A DNA stretch of 64,000 nucleotides, taken from the NCBI RefSeq assembly GCF_021347895.1, contig NC_067119.1, forward strand, positions 3,112,534 through 3,176,533. Reading direction: 5' to 3'. Shown here one piece after another: positions 24,899-36,745 of this stretch; position 1 is the first letter of the stretch, and every line of letters starts with the position of its first letter. The position numbers and the translations under genes are program-made. The notes below the pieces were generated by a model. The model worked only from the letters and a program-made list of their open reading frames with translations, was not told the origin of the DNA and did not search any database. This DNA is from Acanthochromis polyacanthus (lineage: Eukaryota; Chordata; Actinopteri; Pomacentridae).

Positions 24899-26183
24899 CC
24901 GTCACCTCTGCAAAATTGTTTACATAAGGAATTTATTTGTCTCATTAAGTCCGCCAACGAGGTTATGGAGTTTATGTGTCAGTTCACTGTTTGGTTAAAC
25001 GCTGCAATCATCTTTAACATCCAATCACACAATAAAAAACGAACATCTTATCAGTGGAAGTGTAACAATGTCAGAGGTTGACTTTACTGTGTGAAGGCTG
25101 ACGATATGATTCATGTTGTAAACTGGTGCTATAATAAAAAATCAGATTTTTGCTCACATTTCTTTTAAATTTTTGTGTTTTCTCCCTTTTTATTGTCACT
25201 TTATTTTATTTTCAGATTTTCTGCTTGAATTCCGATCAAGGTCTGTTACCATGTTAGTTTTACTGTTATTTGTCCCAGCAGCTCAATTTTTATCCCAATT
25301 TTATGATAATTTTCCGACAACCGTTCATCCAGTCAACTTAAAGTTCAGTGGGTCTGTCGTGAGTAAATTTCATCGTCAATTACGAGGTTTTCTGGATTAA
25401 TGATTGGGCATGTTGATGTTTTTGTTGGTAATTTTTCCAGATTGAATGTTGTTTTTCTGTTGTTTTCTACTGCAGCATCCTTCAGTCAGACGTTGGCTGT
25501 TTATCTCGCCTTTGTCCTGAAATAATCGGCAACAATTAGGGCAGCAATAAATGTCAAATTGTAGTGTCAAAAATAGAATTAAAAAACCAAGGGGAAAGAA
25601 TTCTACTTTTTGTAAACAATGTTTATCGATTACAAATCGCAGTTTTTTAACTATATGTTTTCAGACACAAAGAAAAAATAATGTACACTAATGTATGTAT
25701 CAATAAAAAATATCTAATTAACTAAATCAATCTATAAAATAAACAATGTAATTCAATTCAATAATTAAATCGATAAGATAAATAAATATATTAAAAATTG
25801 AAAGAAAAAAAACTACTTTAGCTGATTATTGACAGTCACAGTAGCTGTTTAAACTGAAATGAAAAAGTCCAAAGAAGGTGATGGGTTATTAAAATAAAAG
25901 GCAATAAAATAAACATAAGGAACCTGTCTCCTCACGTTATCTCGCCTTTCATCTACAGTATCAACCTCAGGTGGAGCTCAGAGCAGAGTTCGAGGGCTTA
26001 TCTTCTGATTCAGCTCTGCTTTTGGTAACCGCCCAACCAGCTGCTCCAGGAAAAGATCACACAGTGAGTACTTAAGTCCTGCTTCCTCAGAGTCGACACC
26101 CTTCAGTGGGATACTCTGCAGAGACGACGGCTGGACGTCAAACTACGAGCTCACTCTGAAGACCTGTCAGCTGGAGGCTCACG
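24899..26183 (+). promoter_or_regulatory. UGT copy 2 promoter (with insertion) and noncoding exon 1
   Basis: The array-wide promoter block is at 24899-25130 (CCGCCAACGAGG and TTTGGTTAAACGCTG present). It is then separated from the core by about 940 bp (25131-26067) absent from most copies but related to the insertion in copy 7. TACTTAAG is at 26069-26076, and the exon ends at 26183 before GTAAGTTC. The segment just upstream of the TATA-like box (CTCACGTTATCTCGCCTTTC to GATTCAGCTCTGCTTT) is shared with copy 7 only. Confidence 0.7.
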
Positions 26184-26405
26184 GTAAGTTCACATACGAG
26201 AGTCCAAGAGTTTTAGAAGCAGAAACTGTGACGAGGCTGCCGGTGTGAGAAGCTAAACAACTTTTTCCTGAAGTTGTTTTTCCATTTGACAAGAACTAAA
26301 TTAATTGCACCTTTCTATTGCACCGGTTCATATCTCCTGGTCGTCTGACGTTACGGTGAGCGTATTGCGTCATTTCCTGTTTCAGCACTGTGTTGTGGTG
26401 TTAGC

Positions 26406-27308
26406 ATGGCTTCTGCTTCTGCTTCTTCCTCTCCCTCTCCCTCTCTCTCTTTCTCCTGCTCAGTGTGCCACATGTTTAGTTATTCCTCTGCCTCCTTTAG
26501 TGATAACGATATATGTAATAAGTGCAGCCTTTTTGTAGTTCTGGAGGCGAGGCTCTCCGAATTGGAATCGCGGCTCCGCACCATGGAAAATAACCCGCTA
26601 GCAGCTAGCCAGGCCCCCTTAGCCGGTGCGGACCGCAATAGCTTAGCTTGTGTAGCATCTGTTAGCCGTCCCTTAGCAGCGCCCGAACAGCCGGGTGGAT
26701 GGGTGACAGTTCGTAGGAAAAACAGTCCTAAACTCAAGCCTGCTGTCCCGACTCACCACAAACCGCTTCATGTTTCTAATCGTTTTTCCCCGCTCAGCGA
26801 CACACCCGCTGAGAAACCAACTCTGATCATTGGCAGCTCCATAGTCAGAAACGTGAAGCTAGCGACACCAGCGACCATAGTTAAATGCCTCCCAGGGGCC
26901 AGAGCGGGCGACATAGAAGCAAATTTGAAACTGCTGGCTAAAGATAATCGTAAATATAGTAAGATTGTTATTCACGTCGGCGGTAACGACACCCGGTTAC
27001 GCCAATCGGAGGTCACCAAAATTAGCGTGGCATCGGTGTGTACTTTCGCCAAAACCATGTCGGACTCCGTAGTTTTCTCTGGACCCTTGCCTGATCTGAC
27101 CAGCGATGACATGTTTAGTCGCATGTCGTCGTTTCGCCGCTGGTTGTCTATGTGGTGTCCATCAAACGACGTGGGCTTTATTGATAATTGGAGCTCTTTT
27201 TGGGGAAAACCTGGTCTGATTAGGAGAGACGGCATCCATCCCACTTTGGCTGGTGCAGCTCTCATTTCTAGGAATATGGCTGATTTTATTAGTACTCCTA
27301 AAGCATGA
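26406..27308 (+). CDS. L2-type LINE ORF1 with SGNH esterase domain
   Basis: 300 residues. An N-terminal CSVC...CNKC pair (C18, C21, C37, C40) could form a small zinc finger, followed by a short coiled-coil-like [16 protein letters not shown]. The C-terminal half is an SGNH/GDSL-type hydrolase: GSS at 143-145 (block I serine), GGND at 192-195 (block III) and DGIHPT at 275-280 (catalytic Asp/His). ORF1 esterases are known from CR1/L2-clade LINEs. The frame is intact, suggesting recent insertion. It stops 21 bp before the ORF2 ATG, in the same transcript. Confidence 0.88.
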   Translation: MASASASSSPSPSLSFSCSVCHMFSYSSASFSDNDICNKCSLFVVLEARLSELESRLRTMENNPLAASQAPLAGADRNSLACVASVSRPLAAPEQPGGWVTVRRKNSPKLKPAVPTHHKPLHVSNRFSPLSDTPAEKPTLIIGSSIVRNVKLATPATIVKCLPGARAGDIEANLKLLAKDNRKYSKIVIHVGGNDTRLRQSEVTKISVASVCTFAKTMSDSVVFSGPLPDLTSDDMFSRMSSFRRWLSMWCPSNDVGFIDNWSSFWGKPGLIRRDGIHPTLAGAALISRNMADFISTPKA

Positions 27309-27329
27309 CAACCCAGAGTTAAGACCAGG

Positions 27330-29675
27330 ATGCAGAGCTGTAGTCTTGCACACCTCTCTGCAGTTTCCTCACAGCTGTCACCCTCCAGTAATTCAGTTAA
27401 TTCAGTTAACTTTATTGAGACTGTGTCTGTCCCCCGACCACCAAAATTCAATAAATTAATCAAATCAAAAATATACAAAAGAAATAGTAACCACAAAAAT
27501 TTAATAAAAATTAATACCTCTATTTCAACAGAGCAAAGAGACAGGAAAATTAAATGTGGTCTGTTAAATATTAGATCTCTCTTGTCTAAATCTCTGCTAG
27601 TAAATGAGTTGATAACTGATCACCAGATTGATTTGTTCTGTTTGACTGAAACCTGGTTGCAGCAGGAAGAATTTGTTAGCCTAAACGAATCAACTCCCCC
27701 TAGTCATATTAACTGTCATATTCCTCGAATCACAGGCCGAGGAGGAGGAGTAGCAGCAATCTACCATTCTAGTTTAAAACTGAACCAGAGGCCTAAACCT
27801 GATTACAGCTCATTTGAAAATCTCACTCTTAGTCTCTCTCATCCAAATTTGAAAGCTCAGAAACCAGTTTTATTTGTTGTTATATATCGTCCTCCTGCTC
27901 CTTATTCTGAGTTTTTATCTCAATTCTCAGACTTTTTATCTGAATTAGTGCTCAGTTCAGACAAAGTTATTATTGTGGGTGACTTTAACATTCATGTTGA
28001 CGTAGACAGTGACAGCCTTACAACAGCTTTTAATTCAAAATTAGACTCAATTGGGTTTTCTCAACATGTAAATAAACCAACTCATAGTTTTAATCACACT
28101 CTTGACCTTGTCTTGACTTATGGCTTAGAAATTGAAGAGTTAACAGTATTTCCCCAGAACCCTCTTCTTTCTGACCATTTTATGATAACGTTTCAATTTA
28201 AAGTAAAGGATTGTTTAGCAGCTGAGAACAAATATCATTACAGTAGGTGTTTGTCTGACAATTCAGTATCTAAATTTAAGGAAATAATACCCTCACTGTT
28301 TACTTCAGCAACATTTACTGATAAATCAGAAGGCAAATATTATTATTTTACCCCCACAGAAGTGGATTATTATGTTAATACTGCTTCAGCCTCACTGCGT
28401 ACAATTCTTGATAGTGTTGCACCCGTAAAAAAGAAAGTTATATCTCAGAGAAGACTTGCTCCTTGGTATAATTCCCAGCTGCGGACTTTAAAGCAGGCAT
28501 CCCGAAAGCTGGAAAGAAAGTGGTATTCCACTAATTCAGAGGTAGTGTATGTGGCTTGGAAAAATAGTCTAGTAATCTATAAAAAAGCTCTTCATAATGC
28601 CAGGACAACTTATTATTCATCTTTAATAGAGGAGAACAAGAACAACCCCAGGTTTCTCTTTAGCACTGTAGCCAGGCTGACAAAGAGTCAGAGCTCTGTT
28701 GAACCTTGTATTCCTTTAGCTTTAACCAGTAACGACTTCATGAGCTTCTTTACGCATAAAATAGTTCTGATTAGAGATAAAATTAATCTGGCCCTTCCTA
28801 CAAATGTCACAGATGCTTTTGAATTGGCTGTTAGACCTGATGAATCTTTAGAATTCTTCACTCCTATATGTCTCTCTGAACTAATTTCAACAGTTTCTAC
28901 ATCCAAACCATCAACATGTCTTTTAGATCCTATCCCAACTAGACTCTTCAAGGAGATTTTACCTTTAATTAATTCTTCAATGTTAGATCTGATTAATCTC
29001 TCTCTAGTAACAGGCTATGTACCACAGGCTTTTAAGGTTGCTGTCATCAAACCTTTGCTTAAAAAGCCCACTTTAGATCCAGATGTGTTAGCTAACTATA
29101 GACCGATATCCAACCTACCATTTCTCTCTAAAATTCTGGAAAGAACAGTTGCAAATCAATTATGTGAACACCTACAAAGGAATAATTTGTTTGAAATGTT
29201 TCAGTCAGGCTTCAGAGTGCATCATAGCACAGAAACAGCTCTAGTGAAAGTTACTAATGACCTTCTCATAGCATCAGATAATGGACTAGTCTCTATACTT
29301 GTTTTGTTAGATCTTAGTGCAGCGTTTGACACAATCGACCACAAAATTTTATTACAGCGTCTAGAATATTCAATTGGCATTAAAGGGACAGCACTGGATT
29401 GGTTTAAATCCTACTTATCAGATAGGTTCCAGTTTGTGCATGTCAACAATAACTCTTCTGAGCATACTAAAGTTAATCACGGAGTTCCTCAGGGTTCTGT
29501 CTTAGGACCGATACTTTTCACATTATACATGCTTCCTTTAGGCAATATTATTAGGAAGCATTGTATTAACTTCCATTGTTATGCAGATGACACACAATTG
29601 TATTTATCTATGAAGCCAGATGAAACTGATCAGTTAGCTAGACTGCAAGATTGTCTTAAGGACTTAAGGATTTGA
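27330..29675 (+). pseudogene. L2-type LINE ORF2 (endonuclease-reverse transcriptase), C-terminally deleted
   Basis: The open frame is 781 residues. The apurinic-type endonuclease domain spans roughly 70-310, with [32 protein letters not shown] and LSDH motifs. The reverse transcriptase spans about 540-781, with [32 protein letters not shown] (motif A), [10 protein letters not shown] (motif B) and YADDTQLYL (motif C). The frame then ends after KDLRI in what is already 3' UTR-type sequence, so the thumb and C-terminal region (perhaps 150 residues) are missing. Everything upstream is open, so the loss was a single internal deletion, not slow decay. Unlikely to be active. Confidence 0.88.
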
Positions 29676-29832
29676 CTGTAATTGACGCTATATAAATAAA
29701 ATTGAATTGAATTGAATTAAATATTCTAGACTGTGCGTAATAACTAACAGAGCACGTCAGATCGATTGTCAGCTCACAGAAATGTTTCCTGTTGTTAAAA
29801 CAAGTAAGTAAATGAATAAAAAGCTTGACAGG

Positions 29833-30156
29833 GGCCTTCACAGTGGCATGGGGGTTCGCACTTTTGCCTTGTAGCGAGAAGATCCCCGGCTCGCATCCCG
29901 AACTTCACGGGATCTTTCTGGTTGCATGTTCTCCCTGTGCATGGGTGTATTTTCTCCAGGTACTCTGGCTTCCTCCCACACTCCAAAAACATGCACAGGT
30001 TAATTGTCCGTCGGTGTGAATGCGAGTCTGATTGTTTGTTTGTATATGTAGCCCTGCAACAGACTGGCAACCTGTCCAGGGTGTCAGCTGGGATAGGCTC
30101 CAGCCCCCCCACGACCCTAATGAGGATGAAGAGGTGTAAAGATAATGAATAGATGG
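29833..30156 (+). mobile_element. SINE in copy 2 intron
   Basis: tRNA-derived SINE of the 11767 family, flanked by AAGCTTGACAGG (29821-29832) and AAGTCCGACAGG (30157-30168), an eroded 12-bp target duplication. Copies lacking the SINE have a single AAGTCTGACAGG there (34714). Copy 4 has a SINE at the identical site. Confidence 0.88.
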
Positions 30157-30811
30157 AAGTCCGACAGGGAGAGACTTTTCTTTGCTTGAACTGAGAGAAA
30201 ATGCATTTTCATTCATCTTATTACACAGAATCCTGGTTATTTAGTGCAAAACTAACATAAAAAGGTACAATTTGTGAAGTTTATTGCAGCTGTTAACTGT
30301 AATGTGTCATAAATGTTTGTTAGCAATGGTTTTGAATCTTTTTCAACAACTAAAAATGCCACAAAGCCCACAGATTTATCTTCATTATTAGCAGTGTCAT
30401 AGTTTAAACACTTAAAAATTACTCTTTTGCTCAAACTCAACATCACGAGCCCTCGGCTGAATATTTTAAAATTCCAGTTCTTGTTAATTGCAACATGCGA
30501 CGAACTTCGAACCCCTTAAACATAAATCTCAAATACATGATGTTCAAAGCAACAACTACAGCAAAGGACTAATGTCCAATGGACTCCATGTGTGTCATCA
30601 ACTCACTAGTTCATCAAAACTTGACTCCTCAAATTGTGCTCAACTTTTATGACATAAACAAGCCATCAGGCTCAGGTTTATGCCAATATCGATCAAATAA
30701 AGAATACCTTGATCGGCCCCAATATTTCAGATTAGTTCATGAGTGAAAAACCACACTGAAATTATAAGGAGAGATATAATCATGGTTTCAAAGTGGGACT
30801 GTCGCATTCAT

Positions 30812-30835
30812 TGACCCCTCTGACCTTCACATGTG
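30812..30835. promoter_or_regulatory. DR3-type element plus E-box, copy 2 intron
   Basis: TGACCCCTCTGACCT (30812-30826) with CACATGTG following. Identical to the copy 1 site. Confidence 0.6.
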
Positions 30836-31355
30836 GGTCCTCATTGTAAGTTTAAAATCGTGGCCTCCCCATTTAATTAAATAGAAGCGGGCTCTGTGAA
30901 TCTAGAAAGTGTAAGAAGATCCCTACTGGACCATATGTATGGGAATGATAAATCCTTTATTGTGCTAATATCATCTGAAACAAGTGGGTTGTGCGAAATG
31001 TGACACAACAAGGGTGTTACGCAAATGTTTCACATGGTAGGTCATTACCAGTATACTGACCAAGATCTCAAACGAGGTGTTTTTATACCAGAAAGGAGCA
31101 GGATTTTCTGTGGAAAAGAAAACTTCCTTTTGAGATTTGTAAGTTTAGTTAAAAAGTTCTTTAAGCACCAGCTAAAGTTGACAAATGAGTCTACTGTCCA
31201 ATGGGTCAATCATTGCCCCGACTAAACTCTTAGGCTCCCAGTACAATATCAGACAGATGTCAGAGGACTGCTCATTGTTTGTTGAACTGATGAACATTGT
31301 CTAACTCAAGTCCCTTGTTGAGGAGGTCTAACATTCTGACATGTCTCTTTCAGAA

Positions 31356-32936
31356 ATGCATCGACCCACCTTGGCGGTGCTTGCAGTGCTGCTCTGCTCT
31401 GCAGCTTTGGTGAATGGAGGGAAGGTCTTGGTGGTTCCTTTGGATGGAAGTCACTGGATCAACATGAAGGTCCTCATCGAGGAGCTTCACTCCAGAGGCC
31501 ATGAAGTCACTGTGATACGTCCACCAGATGCCTGGTACATCAAGCCGGATTCCCCTCACTACAAGTCTGTCACGCTGAACGCTGCAGGTGGTTTTGAGGA
31601 GGACAATTTTGGCCAATTTGTAATGAGAACACTGGAGATGCGACGGAAAGGGGCGTCTTTTTGGACTCGTATGGCTCTGGAGATTGATGTGATGAAAGTG
31701 TTCTATGAGATGCACAGGACATTGGTTTTAATGATGGAGGAAATGTTTGCGGACGACAAACTGATGCAGAGCCTCAGTGATGCCAAGTATGATGTGGTCC
31801 TGACGGACCCTGCGACCTGTGGAGGAGTTTTTCTGGCTCACCGTTTGGGTCTTCCACTCGTCTTTAATGTCAGATGGACTATTCAGGGTGAAGGACATGA
31901 AGCAATTGCACCTACTCCACTATCTTACGTCCCCATACCCATGTCAGAGTTGACTGACAAAATGACTTTCACCGAGCGAGTCAAGAACATGCTGATCTAC
32001 TTCTTCAACTGTTTACAGATTTGGTACATGACAGATCCAAACTACATACCATTCGTCCATCGCCACTTCGGTCCGGACGTCCACTACATGGAGCTGTTCC
32101 AGTCGGCCGACATCTGGCTCATGAGGAATGACTTCACCTTTGAATGGCCGCGACCCACCATGCCCAACGTCGTCTACATGTCGGGATTCCAGTGCAAACC
32201 CGCCAAGCCCCTGCCCAAAGAACTGGAGGATTTTGTTCAGAGTTCCGGTGAACACGGAGTCATCGTGATGACACTGGGGACCCTGGTGGAAAAACTTCCC
32301 GAGGACATCACAGAGGACATCGCTGCTGCATTCGCACAGCTTCCCCAGAAGGTGATCTGGAGGCACAAAGGCAAAAGACCCTCCATGCTGGGAAACAACA
32401 CCTTAATGTTGGAATGGTTGCCCCAGAACGACCTCCTGGGTCACCCCAAAACCAGGGTGTTCGTGGCACACGGAGGCACCAACGGCATGCAGGAGGCCAT
32501 CTACCACGGCGTCCCCCTGGTGGGACTGCCGCTCATGTTCGACCAACCTGACAACTTCTTCAGGATGAAAGCCAGAGGTGTGGCCAAAGTCCTGGACTTG
32601 GCGACGGTGAACAAAGACAACTTCCTGGAGGCGCTGAAGGAGGTCCTGTACCAACCGTCCTACAGGGAGAAGATGAAGGTTCTGTCCAGCCTGCACCGAG
32701 ACCAGCCCATGAAGCCGCTGGACCGGGCCATGTTCTGGATCGAGTTCGTCATGAGACACAAAGGAGCGGCCCACCTAAGGACAGAGTCTTACAAGATGTC
32801 CACGATCCAGTACCACTCCATCGATGTGGCGGCGTTCCTGCTGGCAGTTGTTTTGTTCATATTTGCTGTTTTTATTGCTGCAGTCAAGTTTGTCTGGCGA
32901 AGGTTATTTGGCCAAAACAAAGTTAAAAAAGAATAA
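31356..32936 (+). CDS. ugt5-like: UDP-glucuronosyltransferase (UGT5-like), copy 2
   Basis: Intact 526-residue UGT with the features of copy 1 (His33, Asp151, signature 354-397, C-terminal helix). The start follows the acceptor CTCTTTCAG|AAATG; exon 1 is at 26069-26183. The N-terminal half (KVLVVPLDGSHWINMKVLIE, RPPDAWYIKPD) pairs it with copy 4, and the last 350 bp of its intron are almost the same as copy 4's. Residues 107-127 and 212-235 (ALEIDVMKVFYEMHR, LIYFFNCLQIWYMTD) differ from the other copies and lie in the acceptor-binding half. The tail is GQNKVKKE. AATAAA at 33152-33157 is a good poly(A) signal. Its primary transcript must splice out a 5.2-kb intron containing a whole L2 and a SINE. 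Confidence 0.95.
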   Translation: MHRPTLAVLAVLLCSAALVNGGKVLVVPLDGSHWINMKVLIEELHSRGHEVTVIRPPDAWYIKPDSPHYKSVTLNAAGGFEEDNFGQFVMRTLEMRRKGASFWTRMALEIDVMKVFYEMHRTLVLMMEEMFADDKLMQSLSDAKYDVVLTDPATCGGVFLAHRLGLPLVFNVRWTIQGEGHEAIAPTPLSYVPIPMSELTDKMTFTERVKNMLIYFFNCLQIWYMTDPNYIPFVHRHFGPDVHYMELFQSADIWLMRNDFTFEWPRPTMPNVVYMSGFQCKPAKPLPKELEDFVQSSGEHGVIVMTLGTLVEKLPEDITEDIAAAFAQLPQKVIWRHKGKRPSMLGNNTLMLEWLPQNDLLGHPKTRVFVAHGGTNGMQEAIYHGVPLVGLPLMFDQPDNFFRMKARGVAKVLDLATVNKDNFLEALKEVLYQPSYREKMKVLSSLHRDQPMKPLDRAMFWIEFVMRHKGAAHLRTESYKMSTIQYHSIDVAAFLLAVVLFIFAVFIAAVKFVWRRLFGQNKVKKE

Positions 32937-34109
32937 TATCTGAACCGTTTTTGCATTTTGGATGCAGATAGTTGCACAAAAATCTGATATTTTCTCATGA
33001 CCATGTCTGAACAGGTCAGGTTAATCAGCCCCATCTTAAATCTGTGAATGTGAAAATATAATCTTGTGACACGTGCGACCTTCAGGGAACAAATTAGAAA
33101 GTTTTATGAAACAATTTTGTCACATTGCTCTTCTAAAACTACTGTAAATGTAATAAAATACATTTTGTAAGCGTACACATGTTGTATCATTTTATATAAA
33201 TCAAATTATTGAAAATGGTGAATACAACTGTGGATACCTATTAAGTAAGAATGTTTCTTAGCCGATTTGAATACAGTAAATCTTACATTCATAAACCTTC
33301 AAAGAAATAATTACTGTTTTTAAAAAAACATATTTTTGTTGTCAATATTAATTAAATGTATTTTTTTCTGGTATTGCAGCTTTTAACCCTTTAAGTTTCA
33401 GTCAATTCCAGCCGTTTTCAGTACAAAAAATCGCTAATATTCTATTTTTAAATAAAAAAAATTACGAAAAATACGGGGAATATTGGACGTCGGGAGGTGC
33501 ATTTCCTTGAAAACGACCGATTCGGGGATTTTATACCGACTTCAGGACATGTTTTGGACAAAATAGTTTCCTGGCTTGTGTCATCTGGATGTAAAAGGTT
33601 GGATTATGGCCGTTTTTTGTGGAATCTTTTTTTTTGTGTGTAATAATGAACCCGGAAATGTGAGTCGCGCTGTGTGCGTTGAAGCCGTGTATAGAGAACG
33701 GATGGATGAATATTTGTTTTTGTCGGACAAATGTGTTTTTCTCACCCGCTGTGGTAATCGCATCTGAAAGTGGTTTATACCGGCAGATTCATGAGAATCT
33801 AAGCTTTCCATCGGCGTATAATGTTTATATAATCGCGTTTGCACCCGTCGGACATTCTTGAAATTCCTATGCAAATTAGTAGGTGTACCGCCGGCGGTAC
33901 ACTGAAGCTTAAAGGGTTAACAGATTTTGTAAAGTAGTTGCTAAATGTTTTTCTTGGGTATCACCCTCCCTTTTTATTTAATAATTCAATATTATTTATT
34001 ACTTAATAATGTTTATTTAGGTATTTGTCTTGCCTGTTGCAGCTTTAACAAGTCATTTGTTGGAATATTTGGAATATTTTAAGAACAGTTATTTTTAACA
34101 GATACTGCA
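32937..34109. other. 3' flank of UGT copy 2, with a piggyBac-type element
   Basis: Shared UGT 3' flank, interrupted by the TTAA-flanked element at 33387-33916. No gene is supported. Confidence 0.6.
33387..33916. mobile_element. piggyBac-type MITE flanked by TTAA
   Basis: Terminal repeats CCCTTTAAGTTTCAG (left) and CTGAAGCTTAAAGGG (right) differ at one base. TTAA lies directly outside each (33383-33386 and 33917-33920). Paralogous flanks read GCATTTCACAGATTT here, so a single GCTTTTAACAGATTT site can be reconstructed. TTAA duplication and CCC termini are the piggyBac signature. No transposase. The inner 33750-33900 matches the inverted interior of the element at 17040-17590. Confidence 0.87.
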
Positions 34110-34458
34110 TCGTCACCTCAGCATATTTGTTTTATGATGCAATTTATTTGTCTTATAAAGTCAGCCAATGAAATTATGGAGGTCATTTGGCAGCGCACTG
34201 TTTGGTTAAACGCTGCGCTTACCTTTATCTTTCAATCACACTGCAAAAAAATAAAACTTGTATCAGTGGAACTGAGGTTGACGCAACTATGTGAAGGGCC
34301 ATTATATGACTCGTTGTAAACTGGTGCTACTTCAGTGCACATGTACTTAAGTCCTGCTTCCTCAGAGTCGACACCCTTTAGTCGGATACTCTGCAGAGAC
34401 GACGGCTGGACGTCAAACTACGAGTTCACTCTGAAGACCTGTCAGCTGGAGGCTCACG
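34110..34458 (+). promoter_or_regulatory. UGT copy 3 promoter and noncoding exon 1 (orphaned)
   Basis: The block CGTCACCTCAGC, TATAAAGTCAGCCAATGAAA and TTTGGTTAAACGCTG is intact. TACTTAAG is at 34344-34351, and the exon ends at 34458 before GTAAGTTC. The downstream acceptor and 5' coding part are gone, so any transcript would have no UGT start. Confidence 0.75.
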
Positions 34459-34675
34459 GTAAGTTCACATACAAGAGTTCAGGAGTTTTAGAAGCAGAAA
34501 CTGTGACGAGGCTGCCGGTGTGTGAAGATAAACAACTTTTTCCTGAAGCTGACTTTGCGTTCAACAATAGACTCAATTGCACCTTTAATTGCACTAAATA
34601 TTCTGGACTGTGCGTAATAAAAAACAGTGCATATCAGATTGTCAGCTCATAGAAATATTTCCTTTTGTTAAAATA

Positions 34676-34716
34676 AACAAAGAAAGAAAGAAAAAAGAAA
34701 GAAAGAAACAAAGAAA
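34676..34716. repeat. GAAA-rich microsatellite
   Basis: AAAGAAAGAAAGAAAAAAGA-type purine run in the copy 3 intron, with no other content. Confidence 0.8.
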
Positions 34717-35026
34717 AAGTCTGACAGGAAGAGACTTTTCTTGTCTTTTACTGAGAGAACACACACTTTTGTGTCGTTTATTACAGAGAATCCTGTTTTT
34801 TTAGTGCAAAACTGACATAAAAGGGTACAAATTTGTGGAGTTTGTTGCAGCTGCTAAACTCAAATGTGCCATAAAGGTTTTTCTGCAACAGCTTTGCACA
34901 TTTTTCAACTACTAAAAATGTCACAAAATCCACACATTTATCATCATTATAAACGGTGTCACAGTTTGAGACTCAAAAGAAAAAGAAAGCTACAATTATG
35001 GTACAACATGGGACTGTCGCCTTTCT

Positions 35027-35041
35027 TGACCCCTCCGACTT
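35027..35041. promoter_or_regulatory. Degenerate DR3-type element, pseudogene copy 3
   Basis: TGACCCCTCCGACTT: the second half-site is mutated, and the E-box has become CCAATGTG. Decay of this element in the dead copy fits loss of selection. Confidence 0.5.
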
Positions 35042-35387
35042 TCCAATGTGGGTCCTCGTTGTAAGTGCAAAATCATGGCATCCCCATTAAATTAAAGTGC
35101 AGTCTAGCTCCATAAATCTCAAAGGTGTAGGAAGATCTCTACTGGATCGCATGTATGAGAATTATGAGTCATTCAATGGGCTCATATCATCTGACCGAAG
35201 TGGGTTGTGCCAAATACTACACTACAAGGGTGCTCTGCAAATGTTTCACATGGTAGATTATTCCCAGTGGAACAGGCCAGATGAACCCCCAGCCAAAATA
35301 TACCCCTCTAGGCCAAAGTATACCCCAGGATATAGTCTGGCTTAAGTGAGTTTATACCTGTTGACACAAAAAGATTAAGCATGTTAA

Positions 35388-36250
35388 ACAGGGTGACCAT
35401 ACGTCCTCTTTTGCCCGGACATGTCCTCTTTTGAGAGGCTGTCCAGCCTGTCTGGCCGGTGTTTATAAAGTTCTTCAAATGTCCGGGTTTTTTATCTTGC
35501 CTAGCTTGTGGCTTCAGCGACCAGTGTATTTATCATTCACGTTGAATGGTTCCTTTGGAAACACGCTCTGAGAGGCGGAGTTTGAGCCAAACCCCGGAAC
35601 ATGTATTAATCATTCACACAGCAGTACAGAGGCGCTCCACACTCCCTCACTCCTCGAAGGCTGACGGGCAGGTAGACACACTGCGAGAGAACACTCGAAC
35701 CGAAAGAAAATGCCGAAACGCAAATGTCATTTCACTGATGAAACGCGAAAAAAGTACCCCTGTTTTCGTCTGGGTCGTGTCAAATGGGAGGCAGAATGTA
35801 CAGTCTGCAAAGCTGGGACTTATGTCTCTGTAGCTAAGAAGAAAAGGAAAAAGAAGGGAAAAAAAGGACTGTTGACTTGAGGCATTATTTCTATATTTTT
35901 TTCATTTGCCATTAGACACATTATTTTGAAGAATGGGCTAACTGAACATTGAAGAATAGGCTACCTCTCTTTTTTCTTTTTGTTTAATATTTTGAGGCAT
36001 TATTTCTATTTTTACATCATTGATAATTGAGAGGTTATTTTGAAGAATGGTACTCTACCTCACTTTTCCTAACTAAGGTGTAAGTGTCAGACTTAAGAGA
36101 GATGATTATTTCTTATTTTGTTAAACATCTGAATACATGTGTTCTACACAACTTGAGTCAGTAACTATTAAAGACTAGAGCATGCCATATTTGTATGTGA
36201 CTGATTATATTGTTTAGGAGAATTGCTTTAAATTAATAAATATAATATTT
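35388..36250 (+). mobile_element. hAT-like element, 5' end with short zinc-finger remnant
   Basis: CAGGGTGACCATACGTCC at 35389 resembles hAT termini (CAGGG start). A short frame at 35710-35880 reads MPKRKCHFTDETRKKYPCFR and then CTVCKAGTYVSVA, like the N-terminal C-x2-C region of hAT-associated zinc-finger proteins. It runs into a lysine-rich low-complexity tail and stops. No matching right terminus was found. The right boundary is approximate. Confidence 0.5.
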
Positions 36251-36466
36251 ATAAAGCAACTGTTTGTGAGTGTTTTGGGCTATTTTTCTGTATATCCAGG
36301 TAAAGTGTTCTTTTCTGGGGAATTCAGAATATCTGTTTAACTGAGTTTGAAGTACAGAAAGCCCCCTGACCCACAGAAAACCCCTAAAAATGGTGTGGGT
36401 TACCTAATGTTACCTCAATTTCAGCACAGATCAATGAAATTAAATGAAAAATTTTAGGCAAAAAAG

Positions 36467-36745
36467 GGACTGCACAGTGGATCAGTGATTAGCACTGTTG
36501 CTTTCGAGCTAGAAGATCCCCGGATCACGTCCTGGCCAGCCTGAGATCTTTCTGCATGGAGATTGCATGTTCTCCCTGTGTATGAATGGGTGTTCTCCAG
36601 GTATTCCGGCTTCCTTCCACAGTCCAAAAACATTGTGAGGTTAATTGGTAACTCTAAATTGTCCATAAATGTGAATGCAAGTGTGGTGTGATTGTTTGTC
36701 TCTACATGTAGCCCTGTGATCGACTGTTACCCATCCAAGTGAACC
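36467..36745 (+). mobile_element. SINE, 3' truncated
   Basis: Same tRNA-derived family: GCACAGTGGATCAGTGATTA, GAAGATCCCCGGATCACGTC, ending near GTAGCCCTGTGATCGACTG. The usual 3' end GAATGGATGG is missing. Confidence 0.8.

Larger units (their letters stand above)
26324..29717 (+). mobile_element. L2-type LINE, internally deleted
   Basis: Comparison with paralogous introns (TTGCACTAAATATTCTGGAC) fixes the insertion between TTGCAC (to 26323) and TAAATATTCT (from 29718). The element encodes ORF1 (esterase) and ORF2 (endonuclease plus reverse transcriptase) and ends CGCTATATAAATAAAATTGAATTGAATT, an L2-style 3' end with ATTGA repeats. The region between the reverse transcriptase and the 3' UTR is deleted. 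No clear target duplication is seen. It makes up most of the copy 2 intron, which is 5.2 kb instead of 1.2-2.5 kb. Confidence 0.9.

Noticed and set aside
26069..26183. Exon 1 as a small protein gene (SPASSESTPSSWILCRDDGW-like frame)
   Set aside because: Its ATG overlaps the TATA-like box, is absent in copies 2 and 7, and the conserved donor shows the region is a spliced 5' exon.
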